64,000 nucleotides of DNA from assembly GCA_964036665.1 (NCBI GenBank), contig OZ038532.1, positions 20,735,037 to 20,799,036 of the forward strand, in the 5' to 3' direction. Below are positions 24,211 through 35,651 of this stretch, one piece after another (position 1 is the stretch's first letter; each line of letters begins with the position of its first letter). The notes below the pieces were generated by a model, which had not been told where the DNA came from, ran no database searches, and saw nothing but the letters and a program-made list of their open reading frames with translations. This DNA is from Gordius sp. MW1. Lineage: Eukaryota > Nematomorpha > Gordioida > Gordea > Gordiidae. The translations under genes were made by a program, and so were the position numbers.

Positions 24211-25086
24211 TAGAGGCCTGTAAAGTCATTTTTTCAGCCAAAACTTGACCCTAAAGCGTGTTGAAATTTTTAACCTGACAAAAGCTTTTAAAAATTTTAG
24301 CCCGAACCCGACGCAAAAGCATTTTTAATTTTTCAACCCGAAAGCTTTTTTAAATTTTGAAACCGAACCCGTCCGGAAAACTAAACATTTGCGGCGTGCA
24401 AATATTTTCGACAAATGAAAGTTTTAGCTTTAAGAGAATAATTAATGCCACAAATGTTGAGTACTAAAATTATTAGAACGTTTTATTATAATTATGTGTA
24501 AGTGTTGTTGCCATAAATTTGAGTCTCTCCTAAATACCCAGCGGTCGAAAACAACCTTTCGCTACTCGAGGAGCAGATGCTAAAGTGAGATACTCACAGG
24601 AATTGACTTTCTGCCATTTCAAATTGTCATAAATTCCAAAATTTTGTATTAATAAAAAACTATAACTACTCCACATCGCACACTCTACAATTATGCAATT
24701 CTACGGCTATAAAACACTACCTATTATAAGTGAAGTAAATTGTACAGAGCTAAGGTTTCAACACATTAAAATTTTATTTTGTTGATGTATATTACCTTTT
24801 TTAAATCACTTAGGTCAAATTTAAATTTGATGCCGTCCAAACAATTTAACATATAGAATTTAAGTAAATAAAATATCTAAGTTGCAAGTATTTATATTAA
24901 CTATAAAATATTATTTTAAGAGCATTTTTTAAACAAAGTGCGTAAAGGATATATTAATTTGCGAATTTTGTAAAAGGCTGTGAAATACAAAACCTTTGAC
25001 CCCACCCAATCCGAAATCATTTTAAAAGTTTTCAACCCGAACCCGACCCGAACATTTGGGTTCCGGGTCACCCGTACAAGCCTATG
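24211..25086 (-). mobile_element. hAT element with CCCGAACCCG arrays and transposase relic
   Basis: Ends TAGAGGCCTGTA ... TACAAGCCTATG, flanked by AGCTAAAT / AACTAAAT (7 of 8). Subterminal arrays of AACCCGAACCCG words. On the minus strand near 24600-24530 a frame reads SSSSERLFSTAGYL, the signature of the hAT C-terminal dimerisation domain. About 876 bp, internally deleted. Confidence 0.75.
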
Positions 25087-25745
25087 AACTAAATACACCT
25101 TTGGGTATGTTATTGGTGGGTCACTATTGGCCAGGTCCAAGGTGAAGAGATGGGCTTTGTTGAGGGTGTGCTGTTTAAAATGCTATATTTATCTAACAAT
25201 ACGAGTTTGGTCTAAACAAAAGTTGAATTTACTAAAATTTTGGCATCGTAAGGAAAAGAAGGTAACCAAGCAAAGCACCTGAATTTTACCTAGTTCGATC
25301 AGGCTTGGAGAGACAAGATATTTTAATACTCATATTCCATACAAACCAAACACATATTATGCGATGTGTAAATATAATATAGAACCTTTTTCATAAGATT
25401 TATAAATCTTGATTAACTTTTATTAACAATTATAGTTAATTTTATGGCCACTGGTTAATGTGTGTTTTATATTAGACAAAATTTTTAACATGACACGTAT
25501 TTCTGTTGATTATTAAAAATTTTGCATAGTTGAAATTAAATTAAGAACAAAGAAACCTTTTTACTTTTAAATAATTGCTATATTTAGTCTCAATTGCTTT
25601 AAGAAGGCATTTGTGCCACAATCCTAATAGCATAATTCACCCGAATACCTTCATGATTTAATGGGATTGATAAAGAGGAAAGAAGGGATTTCGATATTTA
25701 AAACCACCGAGGCCCGTCATCGAGGACAATATAAAAAGCAATGAG
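25087..25745 (+). other. Unassigned region with exon-like plus-strand frames
   Basis: Possible coding pieces: NTPLGMLLVGHYWPGPR at about 25088-25140 before a GTGAAG donor-like site; LNLLKFWHRKEKK before GTAACC near 25250; and after TAATAG at about 25630 a frame HNSPEYLHDLMGLIKRKEGI that ends in ARHRGQYKKQ and a stop near 25746. They are GC-richer than background. No family recognised and no complete gene model. Confidence 0.25.
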
Positions 25746-25799
25746 GTTAAGGAATAATTAAAAACAATCGTAAGAAAAATCCATTAGAGCGCTCTTACC

Positions 25800-26100
25800 A
25801 CAGACCTAAAAAGCACGACCCGGCCCATTACACGGACCACAGCCGGGCAAGTGTCTTAATCGGGCGGGCTAAAATTAGGGCGATTCGGGTTAGATGAGCC
25901 TTTCACGTAGTTTTTTTGCTTTAGTGTATTATTTTGTCACTTTTTTATCTGATTTTAAAAACCCAGACGCGATTACATTAAAACTTATTAAAAAAGAAAA
26001 CGAAAATACTGCTAAAAATTTATAAAATCATCATTTCGGACCGGACAGCTTTAATGATTTGGGAATGGCGGGGCGCTTAAATGGTTCGGATCTGACCTCT
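25800..26100. mobile_element. hAT-like element with GACCCGGCCC / CGGACCGGACAGC ends
   Basis: GC-rich words at both ends (GCACGACCCGGCCCATTACA near 25815; TTTCGGACCGGACAGCTTTA near 26034) around an AT-rich middle, like the other hAT families here. Ends not exactly defined. Confidence 0.45.
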
Positions 26101-26796
26101 TATTTTAACTAAGGGGCTATGACTTAATTCCATATATGGGTAATCAAAAATTTTGTTACTCATGTCTGAAGGACTATTAGTAATGATTGTATTTTTCATA
26201 ACCCAAATTGGTCACAAGTAACACATAACTTAAATTTTTTATTCCGTACTACAAATCATTTAATCGATAACGTTTGGTTCAGTTACAAATTAATTAAAAG
26301 TTTCTATATGAATGATAACCTGATATCAAACATATGCAATAAAACTATATACGAATTTAATTAATTAGGACAATTACCACAAGCTTCAATATTTTGTTCA
26401 CAACCATAGTATAACATTTATTTAAAAGAAAATTGCTAAAATAAGGTATTTCGATGATTACAAAAAGTAAAGAGTCATACATACATTTTGTTATAATAAA
26501 TAGCACAAATTAGAGCTAAGCAAGAAGCGTACAATAATTCAATAAGTCAAATGTGACACGTTAAAAGGCCTTAGACTCAATGCACAAATTCCATATATTA
26601 TTGACTTGATAAAAACCCTGCTGATTTCTAAAATTAAACACACCCACTTAAAAGGTAACTAACCCTTAAGGCAGAATTGCATTGAATAAATAAAACCGAA
26701 CAAAAAGAACCACTATCCCGACAAAATATACCCAAAGTAAACTCAAATGCATAGGCTGCCTAGGGAAGAGCTTATTTTAAAACGCGAACGCGAGTT

Positions 26797-29700
26797 TCAT
26801 GATGATTCCGGGTTAGGGACGTAGGCTCTAAAAGCTAAAAAATGCTCGGCCTCCTTAAAACTTATGAGCAAGTTTAGGGTTTCATCCGCGTTCAAAAATA
26901 TCACGGTACCCGATCTCAATTGATGAATCGGAGCTAAATCTTGATGCGAAGAAGAAGTTTCCGCACTTTTCATAGAGGCCTCGGACAAATTGTAATTGGC
27001 TCGACCTTCTATAACTATCATGATACTGGCGCTACCTACGGGATTTAGCTTTAAAGTCGTTGTGTTATTATTGCTGAGAGTTGATGTCGCTTGATTCAGT
27101 AGCGATTCTTTGCTAACCTAAAATAAAAGTAGGCGTGTATCCATGGGCGTAGCCAGCTTCGGAATTATAGGAGGGGGGGGGGGCAATAATGATTTAGGGA
27201 GGGGGGGAACAACAAATTTTTGGATTTAGAGGGGGGCAGCCGCCCCTCCCTGCTCCTCGGCTACGCCCATGCGTGTATCGATAAAATGGTTGGTCATAGC
27301 GTTAAGAATAACATCGAAACTTAGGTAATGACCGTTAGATATCAATATTATTATACACAAATTTAGTGTTGTAAAACGGCTAAGCACAGTTTTTTTGGTC
27401 TGTTTTTCTTAGTCGACCTCTAGGTTTAGTCGAAATAGGAAAAGAGACCAGAGTCGATCGTTAGTTTTAATGAGCCAAAGGTGGACCAAACAAAACCCAG
27501 CCGTTTTTACACTAGTTCCTAGCATCATTGGCGTAGCCAGGGGAAGGCAAGGAGGGGGGTTGCCTCCCTCGCTAAATTTAATAATACTTAAAAATTTAAT
27601 ATATATATATATGGTTAAAATTTATAACAATTATCATTTTAACCCTACCTATATTGCCCCCCCCCTCTAATTATAATGCTGGCTAAGCCCATGCCTAGCT
27701 CATTTATTCAAAACCTCCGTATCGACTGTTTAACATTATAATTATTATCGCATTGTAAAAATATTATTCTATGAAACACTCCATTGGTGAGGTTAAAAAG
27801 AATTATAGCGTTGGAATTAGAGGGGGGGGGGCAGTAATAATTTAGGAGCGGGCAAAATGATCATTTTTTGAAATTCTAGCCATAATTTTGATCAATTTCA
27901 ATCGATTTTTAAATTTAAAAGGGGGAGGGGCAAGCTGCACCTCCCTGCCACCCCCCCCCCTTGACTACGCCCATGGTGAGATATAAATCAAAATTCAATA
28001 TTAACACGGCCTGAGTACCCGTATCATTTGAACCGCAAACTCTGGAACGCTAGGCCTAAATTCGCTAACGAAACGGCTAAGCTCCAAGGCCGGCAAAATT
28101 TTTTGCTCAGCCGGGGCGGTAGCATAAGTTAACATGGAGCACAACACTTTGTTATCTTTGAATTTTGGGGTAAGTCCGGCTCGAACCACGTTATCCGAAC
28201 AAGCCATACATTCTACGCAATCTAAAGGGGAGTCAATATACAGGCTTAATTATTCCACGAGTTGACAATTTCCACGCTTCAACTGAGTTTTAAAAAGTTG
28301 TCATCTGACCCAAACAGGGGTTTGAGTTGGGTCTCTTCCGATTATATCTATGGTCAACGTAAGATTGGGGCGATGCTTAGACTTAACATATTTATCTATA
28401 TTAGGAGGCAACACAAAACTGTCCTTAAAATCGTTGGTTAAAATGCTTATTGACCTTGATGAAAATCATCCATCTTACACAAATTGCATTAAAAAGTTAC
28501 CAACATTCTATTACCACTAATATCTAAAAATTGAAAACCATAAATTTTTCAAGGCATAGATACATTAGGCTCAAGTGTATAAATAGGGAAGGATAAAAAT
28601 CAATGGACTAAATCTCAAATAAATTCTAGCTCAAGTCTCCTGATTACTATAAATAAAAAGAGTATAAATTTTTAATCCTTATGTCTAAAATTTTTTAATT
28701 TATTATTAAATAAATAAATGAAAACTGTGTTGGCATAATAATATAGCACTACGCTATCTTAAATAAAGAATGGTATACAAAACTCACTACAAATGCGCAA
28801 ACTACTTGGTTGTAGCTACAATTCGAACATAAAGAAGTTTATAAAGTTAGGTAATGTTTAAGGGGTAAAATACTGTCATTCAAAATTTTGCCTCTAATTT
28901 GATCTAATTGCAAATATTACTATCTTAATGGAAGTTCTCATAAATAATTTCCTCAAATATACCCTAAAACCTTTTTTAAATATATTATATTTGATATATA
29001 AATTAGGGTTATTAAAACTTTCATGAAAAACTTTTATATATATCTATATATATGTGTGTGTTGTGAAAACGGCTGGGTTTTGTTTGGTTGACTTTTGGTT
29101 TTAGTTGACTAAACAGCAACAGGCCAAAGGTTTTTGGGTCTGTTTTTCTTAGTGGATCTCTAGGCTTAGTCGAAATTAGAAAAAATTGAAAAATTAAAAA
29201 AAATTATGTTTTGCCCCCCTCTAAATGAACTTTTGAACGTTTTGCCCCCCCCCCCTAATTCAAAACCTGCGTACGCCCATGTATATTAATGTTTAGACTG
29301 TAACACCTCCATGTATATAGGCGTGGGGTTCGTTAGGGCCCAGGAAAATGGCTTGCCCAGGTTCCAAATCTATGATGTTGAGGAAAAAAACGGACAAACA
29401 ACCAATGTCGTAGGGGAATTGACAATTGAGCATAAGCAATAAATCATTCACACACTTGTCACCCAATACTTTACCTAACATCACATGGTTGCAATCGTAT
29501 AATAATATATTCCAATGTATATAGTTTTGCGTAAAATAAAAGTTTTATAACTCTTGAGTTAAATACAATAAATTTAATATCATTATTTAAAATATTGATG
29601 CACATTTCAAATAAACTTATAGTTTGAAATTATGTTCTCCGCAGAAAATACTTTATTCGATAAATTAATATTTCTAAACAAAGTGAATTTTAAAAACTAT

Positions 29701-32700
29701 AAAAAAGGATGTATGCTTACAATTTTATGTACCTTTGTTATATCTTTGATTAATTTGTTCGATGCACAATTTTATTTTATCCTCTGGACTTTCCATAAAA
29801 GCAGTGAAACAATTTTTGAGCGCCATCTTTGCTTTTTCATCCTGACTATTGGTACCACCACATGCTTTTACTTCTTCGTATAAAGTTTCACAAATGGAAG
29901 AGCCAATCATTTGTTCAAGTTCGGGATTATCTTGTTAGTAAAAGATTAGCAAAAAAACATAAAAGGTTTGAAATATTAATCCTATAATATAATCACAAGG
30001 AGAAAACAGGAAAGAATAAGTTGATTGTAGATAACAGAAACGTGTATATTATGTATGTAAAACTAAATTGGTTAACCTTACTAATCAAATCAAAAATTCT
30101 ATAACATCACAAAACAGTAAAATCAAATTAACATCTGATTGGTCCTGCACAAATACCCTTGTAGGTTATAGTGATGGTATAACTTCTAAGCTTCATTCAA
30201 TGAAATATATATCAATTTCATATAAATACAAGTAGGACTTAGCATTTTTTACACACTACTTCCCTTTAATGATTAAGATGTTACATAAAATGTATTTGAA
30301 AGTTAAAAGTCATTGTACAACATTGGCCTAGATGAGAAGAAAAATATTTCTTTAGTTGTCGCACACGAAATTAAAGTTAATGGCATAAACTATTTCATTT
30401 ATATATTATGGTGAGAATTTTTTTGATGATACAAAAGGGTTAATGACTTGTACATTTTCAAGCAATGTATATTACAAATTAATCTTTAAGATAAACCTAA
30501 ATTGATCTTTTTTTTTACTCTATTTATTAATTAAATAATAATAATTCACCTTATATATGATATTCAAATAGATATATTTCTTATAACTTTCTTAATATAT
30601 ATGTGTGCAAACTTTTTAAATTTGAGATGATCTCATGCAACATTCTGAATCCACAAAGAGCTTTGAATGGTGTTAATGCTATTGCTATTTCAGGCTTGTG
30701 ATTGTCATCAGGGTAATGCTCAGGATATTTTTGGTGCAATTCTATGGCCAATTGCTATATTCAAATAAGCAACAATCTGACTAATTATCTTTATTAGAAA
30801 GTAATTTTAATTAAAAAAAGCTTTGGTTACATATTTTTCATTAATATGAAACTTTTTGTTATGCTAATATTAGCTAAACAAATATAACAAATTTTTATAA
30901 AATGGTTTAGCTATCAAGTAAAAGATATAAAACATGTTTGCTGTATAATTTGTAGACTCATTTGTTTTAAACAGCACATTAGTTTAACTATTAAGCTTTG
31001 CATACAATTCATCGACAAATTAATAAAATGTAAAAATCAAAATACATAATCAAAAGCATATAAAATGCATATTAAATTTTTTTAATATTTCTTTAAATTT
31101 GTGTTTAGCAATAATTATAAATTCTCATTAAATTAAAATATAAGTTTAAAATACTTTAAAATTTAAAGGCAATATAACAAGTAATTTTTGAACCTTGTCA
31201 GGGTGAGCCTGAATTGAAAGAGCTTTATTAATGGACAACACTTTGAAGAGAAAGGGCAAACTGCCTTGACCATCATCTGATGTACCACCAAATTCTTTCA
31301 TTACATATGAGCCTAATATTTTTAATGGACTTGATTCTATATATTCAGAGAGCAACACTTTAACAGGTGGCTGATTAGGCTGCTTATGACCAAGAATTTC
31401 AGAAGGGCCTTTTGGATGAGTTCCCATCCATAACTAATTTTTTATATATTAAGATAATAAACATACTTCAGCATAACATTTATTTTCATCAATAGGATAG
31501 ATATTCTCATTAAAATTGTGTATTAACTGAGCCACCTTGCTTTTTAAGCCCTCCTTTCCCCATGCATAATTTTGAGCGACACACTTTAGATAAAATACTA
31601 AATATATAAATGCTTAAAAAGAATGTTAAAAATACCCATTTTTTGAAAATCTTGTTGGCAGCTGATCGCTGGATAACAAATCGGTGGTTCGTCAACTTGC
31701 CGAAAACCATCTCGCCGAATTCACCTGGGACATTTTGTGATTGGTTAATAGTGTTTCGATCTCGTCTCGTCTCTGTCTCGAAAACAAAATCTCGTCTCGT
31801 CTCGGGAGCGATTAAGAAAATCTCGATCTCGTCTCGTCTCGGTCTAGAAAAATCTCGGTCTCGTCTCGTCTCGACGAGAATTCTCGTCTCGTCTCGACTT
31901 TAAAAAAAAAAATATTCGGAATAAAAATTTCTCCTGTTTTATTAAAAATATAAATAAGTGTTCAAAAATCCAAATGGCAAATTTTATATTTTTCGAAAAA
32001 CTTTAATACACAAACTTTTTAAAGATTTAGCGGGACACGACATCTCATTGACAATATAAAGATATGAATTAACTCATAAAGATAACATTTTCTATAAAAA
32101 GTGCAGACTAAAAAAACTATAAATAAATTTGAAATATAAAAAATTAAATTTTATTGTTCTAGCAAATTATAATATTTGTATTAAATTCACTGTGTCTGTC
32201 AACTATAAATGGACTTCGAAAATTATAGGTTTGCTTATAGTTGATTTAGTTGCATAATTGAGCAAAATGAGACCCTTTTTTAACCTTTGCTAATGCTTCA
32301 AAGTAGACCTTAACATATTTAAGGCAAATGTTTAAGTCCATTAATATAACCATCATTAATTTAGCCCATAGTGTTTATTGCATGTTTACTATAGCGCTAT
32401 AAACCACAAAGTGCGAGTGACATTTAATGATGTTATTATTATTTACAGAATTGATAACTAGTTGCACAAATTAAAACGTTGTAAAAACAACAATAAAAGC
32501 AGCATTATTATAGAATTAAGAACATAAGGGTTAAACTTTAAATTAATGAGTACGTATTTAAATGTATGACAAAAATCAACCATACTTAGGTAAATGATTG
32601 CCAAATTTTAATTTTTTTGCAAAAATATATAATATTAACTACACTTGGGATTTTTTTAATATCAAATATATTCCATACATATTGATTTACACTTAATACC

Positions 32701-33397
32701 TTAAATGTAAATTAAAATACACAATAATTTACTAAAATCTAACGATCAATAAAAAGTCGAGATCTCGCCGAGAAAATCTCGTATCTCGTCTCGACCTCAA
32801 AATTCTCGTCTCGATCTCGACTCCATTTTTCAAATTCTCGTCTCGTCTCGTCTCGGTTTTTCGAGACGAGACGAGACGAGACCGAGATTTTTCTCGGTTT
32901 TTCCGCATCACTATTGGTTAAATGGGGGACGATTAATTAAGGGACCTTTTTTAACCGGGGACATTAAATTCGGCGAGATGGTTTTCGGCGAGTTGATAGG
33001 GCACCGGACAAAGCAACTGTGTACAAATAAAAAAGACGGTGTCCTATCAACTCGCCGGAAACAATCTTGCCGAATTTACCCTGGGACATTAACGAATATC
33101 TCTCTATTATCATAAATAAGGCCCTAAATTGAGTACCTTTTATAATAATTACCAATTTTATTATAAAAAATACCTAAAATATAATTTTAATCCGAAATTG
33201 AATGATTAATATGCTTTTTTATTGGTGGACATTTTATAACTGGGGGACATTTTCTTGGGACATTCAATTCGGCAAGATGGTTTTCGGCAAGTTGACGGGC
33301 CACCATAAAAGACAACTTAATTATTTTTAAAAATTACTCTAAATAAATAAGCGTTTTGATACTGCTATATACCTATCTCTGTAAGGTGATGCAGCAT
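26797..33397 (-). CDS. MPI: Mannose-6-phosphate isomerase (class I phosphomannose isomerase), complete, 8 exons
   Basis: Exons (minus): 33397-33373, 31597-31467, 31433-31194, 30754-30613, 29930-29733, 29474-29307, 28221-28019, 27117-26797. All junctions are GT-AG and in phase, giving 1428 nt, 475 aa (human MPI 423; the extra residues lie mainly in the C-terminal half). The enzyme interconverts mannose-6-phosphate and fructose-6-phosphate, feeding GDP-mannose for glycosylation, in the cytosol. The active site is preserved: NYAWGK near the N-terminus, SIQAHP (Gln and His zinc ligands), NHKPE (Glu ligand), EPHAY (His ligand), then [16 protein letters not shown] with the catalytic Arg. A C-terminal cupin barrel ([31 protein letters not shown]) follows. 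Start: a 25-bp first exon, conserved in the duplicated copy at 54522. Intron sizes run from 33 bp to 1775 bp; the largest holds nested transposons. Confidence 0.93.
27142..27271. mobile_element. CGTAGCC-family hAT MITE with perfect 8-bp TSD
   Basis: CATGGGCGTAGCCAGC ... GGCTACGCCCATG flanked by CGTGTATC at 27134-27141 and 27272-27279. 130 bp. It lies 25 bp upstream of the acceptor of MPI exon 8, so very close to a splice site. Confidence 0.85.
27364..27514. mobile_element. MITE with TAGTG...CACTA ends in MPI intron 7
   Basis: TAGTGTTGTAAAACGGCTAA ... AACCCAGCCGTTTTTACACTA-type ends, with GGTTTAGTCGAAAT and TTTTTCTTAGTCGACC inside, shared with 29057-29185. Confidence 0.65.
27526..27693. mobile_element. 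CGTAGCC-family hAT MITE in MPI intron 7
   Basis: CATTGGCGTAGCCAGGGG ... TGGCTAAGCCCATG; flanks CCTAGCAT / CCTAGCTC (6 of 8). Confidence 0.75.
27790..27974. mobile_element. CGTAGCC-family hAT MITE, left end eroded
   Basis: GGAATTAGAGGGGGGGGGGC inside the left end and TTGACTACGCCCATG at the right, followed by GTGAGATA; a GTGAGG lies near the presumed left end. In MPI intron 7. Confidence 0.6.
28238..28445 (-). other. Open, coding-like stretch inside MPI intron 6, unidentified
   Basis: The minus strand reads [20 protein letters not shown], then [20 protein letters not shown] and QTPVWVR, a stop, then [16 protein letters not shown]. It is GC-richer than the surrounding intron. It is not part of the MPI frame. 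It could be a fossil of another gene or element. Confidence 0.25.
29057..29281. mobile_element. Fused remnants: TAGTG-type MITE joined to a CGTAGCC-family end
   Basis: 29057-29185 carries AAAACGGCTGGGTTTTG and the internal GGTTTTAGTTGACTAA, like 17524. It runs directly into a 29195-29281 C-rich stretch ending TGCGTACGCCCATG, the right end of the hAT MITE family. The junction suggests one inserted into the other with loss of the outer parts. In MPI intron 6, 26 bp from exon 6. Confidence 0.55.
31683..33005. mobile_element. MULE-like MITE family M carrying a nested hAT (MPI intron 1)
   Basis: GGTGGTTCGTCAACTTGCCG at the left; CGGCGAGTTGATAGGGCACC at the right. The flanks ATAACAAATC / GGACAAAGC correspond to the perfect GGACAAATC duplication of the copy at 53923, so this insertion predates the MPI duplication. 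The element is split by the hAT at 31749-32913. Confidence 0.8.
31749..32913. mobile_element. hAT element, TCTCG-array family, perfect 8-bp TSD
   Basis: Ends TAGTGTTTCGATCTCG ... CGCATCACTA, flanked by TTGGTTAA at 31741-31748 and 32914-32921. About 150 bp at each end consists of TCTCGTCTCG/CGAGACGAGA words. The interior is AT-rich without transposase. The same family as 61828-63929. The open frame at 31610-31903 is a product of the array. Confidence 0.85.
33038..33304. mobile_element. MULE-like MITE family M, second copy in MPI intron 1
   Basis: GGTGTCCTATCAACTCGCCG ... GCAAGTTGACGGGCCACC. Flanked by AAAAAAGAC (33029-33037) and ATAAAAGAC (33305-33313), 8 of 9. The duplicated MPI copy has an empty site here (ACAAATATAAAATACAACT near 54195), so this insertion followed the duplication. 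Confidence 0.8.
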
Positions 33398-33504
33398 TGT
33401 CCCTAATCACTAAAATCTTAAATTATGCAGAATACCAAGTTGAATTTTTACCAAATGATTTTATAATAGAGCATACTAAAGACAAAAACTCTAGAACCTC
33501 CTCT

Positions 33505-33656
33505 GATAAGCTTAGCCAGATTTTGGATTAGGGAAGGGGGGCGCAAATGTATTAAGTTCAATTGGGGGGGGGGGGGGGGGCAAAACATAATTTGAGGGTT
33601 TTTATATTGAATTTTTTTTATTAGGGGGGTGCCGCTCCCCCCTGGCTACGTTCATG
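33505..33656. mobile_element. CGTAGCC-family hAT MITE upstream of MPI
   Basis: GATAAGCTTAGCCAGATTTT ... CTGGCTACGTTCATG with long G and C runs; flanks CCTCCTCT / CCTCCCCC (6 of 8). About 110 bp upstream of the MPI start codon. Confidence 0.65.
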
Positions 33657-33659
33657 CCT

Positions 33660-34640
33660 CCCCCAAAATAAAATTTTATAAAGGCTTCTTTGCGCTCATG
33701 TGACATAAAATTATAACTCGTCATTTAATACATAATATAGTATGAGGCTCTGCAGGGACAAGCAAATGCTCCTTGACTTGCTTGGCAGATTATCAAAAAT
33801 TGGGCTATTGAATGCCGCATAAAACTTTGGAATGCTTTTAGCAGCACAACCTCAATTTCAAATAATTCTTTGCCAATGCGACGACCTAGACGTTAATTAA
33901 GAAATAGATATTGAAGGTTTGCTTAAGTACCTTAAAATTCAAAAAATTACTAATAATCTACAATATAGAATTCCCTTATATTTATTTGATTCTTTTAATC
34001 TTAATATTGTCATAATGTTAATCCCAACTAATAAATCCTCAGAAAATAATTGGTTACAAAGATTTATTTAAGTAACAAGGAAATTCGTTTTGTCAGTATG
34101 GCGAATTTATTTGCTAATTATAAATTTAATTACCAATACTATTTATTTTATTTAATTTTAAAACTACTGCGACAGAAAGATCCGCGAAAATATAATTATT
34201 ATTTTGTTTTACACTTTTTCCGAATTATAATTACTCAAAAAAAATATATCTCTGTGTTTACAATGCAAATAAAAATCGCTAAAAAAAGTTAATAAAAATC
34301 GATAAAGATGGGTAATAAAAATCGTATCTATTTATATCATAGAGATACTAACAATCATGACTCATCATAAACTGGAGTAAAATTTACGCGTATAAGTGTA
34401 TGTGTGTGGGGGGGGGACGTATATCTAAATTATCATATAACACGCACCTAAGGGGGTGGAGGATACCACACCAACTACAAAACAAGGATGATGTTTATCA
34501 TTATTTCTTAACCACTATTGATGACTGTCCTGATGGTTAGATAATTTTCTACTATATCGTGTATTTCCCAGTCGCGGGGTTGTTCCTATGTTTCTTAAAT
34601 CTTTTTATGTGCCAAAATATTTCAATTGTTTATATCGTTT
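33660..34640. other. No gene recognised
   Basis: A stop-free minus-strand stretch (about 33905-33725; GRRIGKELFEIEVVLLKAFQ) is GC-richer than background but matches nothing I know. The rest is AT-rich. Confidence 0.4.
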
Positions 34641-34994
34641 TATTGATGCGAAGTGGAGTTTGTTAGTTGTATGATGAATATCGCGTGGTATGTAATTTTA
34701 ATAACCACTTATTTAATTGGGTGCTCGCGGCATATTACATTAAGTCACTTCGAACTTAGATTGACTAATTTGTATTATCTTATATACCTCGCTACATACT
34801 ACTTTGCGACGTTAAATAACCTAATTGTATTATCACAAATAGCTCGCGGATTGACCACCAAATGTTAATTGACTTAATGTATTATTTCGATTAATTCGCG
34901 ATTATATAAAGAAGTGTAAAACACTTCTTTACTTAATTACTTTCTCCCAAACGTTTTCTTTTTGATCGAGCCTAAATAAAGTATTTTTTATAAT
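34640..34994 (+). repeat. 5' LTR of a third LTR retrotransposon (element C)
   Basis: Ends just before a primer-binding-type TGGTGACCCCG and holds AATAAAG near 34974. A 62-bp block (GCTCGCGGCATATTACATTA to TTGTATTATCTTA, 34723-34785) recurs at 36302-36363, consistent with a partner LTR. The start is approximate. Confidence 0.6.
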
Positions 34995-35005
34995 TGGTGA
35001 CCCCG
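34995..35005 (+). promoter_or_regulatory. Primer-binding-site-like TGGTGACCCCG
   Basis: TGGTGACCCCG immediately after an LTR is the form of primer-binding site seen in CsRn1-type gypsy elements, where it pairs with the 3' end of a tRNA. Assignment is by resemblance only. Confidence 0.5.
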
Positions 35006-35651
35006 CCTTTCGGGGAGCCGTTTTTTAACGTCCCCCAAAACACTCCCTTTAGTAACGGTGTCTTAGTTTTCTTTTGTTAAAATAATGCAACTCAGATATT
35101 GGGCACTACTTTTGTCAATCAGACATCCAATACAAATATGGTAAAGAACCAACTTCAACCTCTCCACGAACCTCGAGCAATATGTGTCTGACTGCTGTGA
35201 CAAGTTGCCTACCTATATGATTGTTTCTACGAGAAAAGCCATGAAGCCCTACTACACCTCTACATAATCAACAACAACGTCTGCCGAACGCCCGTCCATT
35301 CCTCTCCGCATGGCCCTTCATAAAACAAACATGACCAACACAGCATGGCCTCTTGCAACGAGCAAAGACTGCGTTCGGCAAAACAAAAACACCTACTACT
35401 ACCAGCATTTCTCACCACCGCTGACCAGTTTAGTTGATGACCGATTGCGATTCCAAAATAGATGCCTCTGCCGGCGGCATGTATCTTGTTAATATATTGG
35501 ATAGCACAACATCACTCACACAACCATCACACACACACACGCAACAACATCACACACACATAAATCACCACGTGTGGTCGACAAGTTCATTAACCCAAAA
35601 AAATTAGTTAATTTGTATGAACTCTGTTTATACCCAGCGGAATATTTGTGG
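35006..35651 (+). mobile_element. Internal remnant of element C
   Basis: No continuous gag or pol frame; short open stretches only (for example 35310-35492). A CA-rich microsatellite lies near 35515-35560. Most of the element interior must be deleted. Confidence 0.4.

Noticed and set aside
24211-25086. 74-residue minus-strand frame at 24916-25140 as a gene
   Set aside because: It spans the hAT right end and its flank; the hydrophilic run is the CCCGAACCCG array in translation.
31610-31903. 97-residue Arg/Ser-rich protein
   Set aside because: It is the translation of the TCTCG array of a hAT element and crosses its insertion boundary.
33725-33905. Minus-strand frame GRRIGKELFEIEVVLLKAFQ as a host exon
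   Set aside because: No splice context joining it to MPI, no recognised family; noted only in the gap description.
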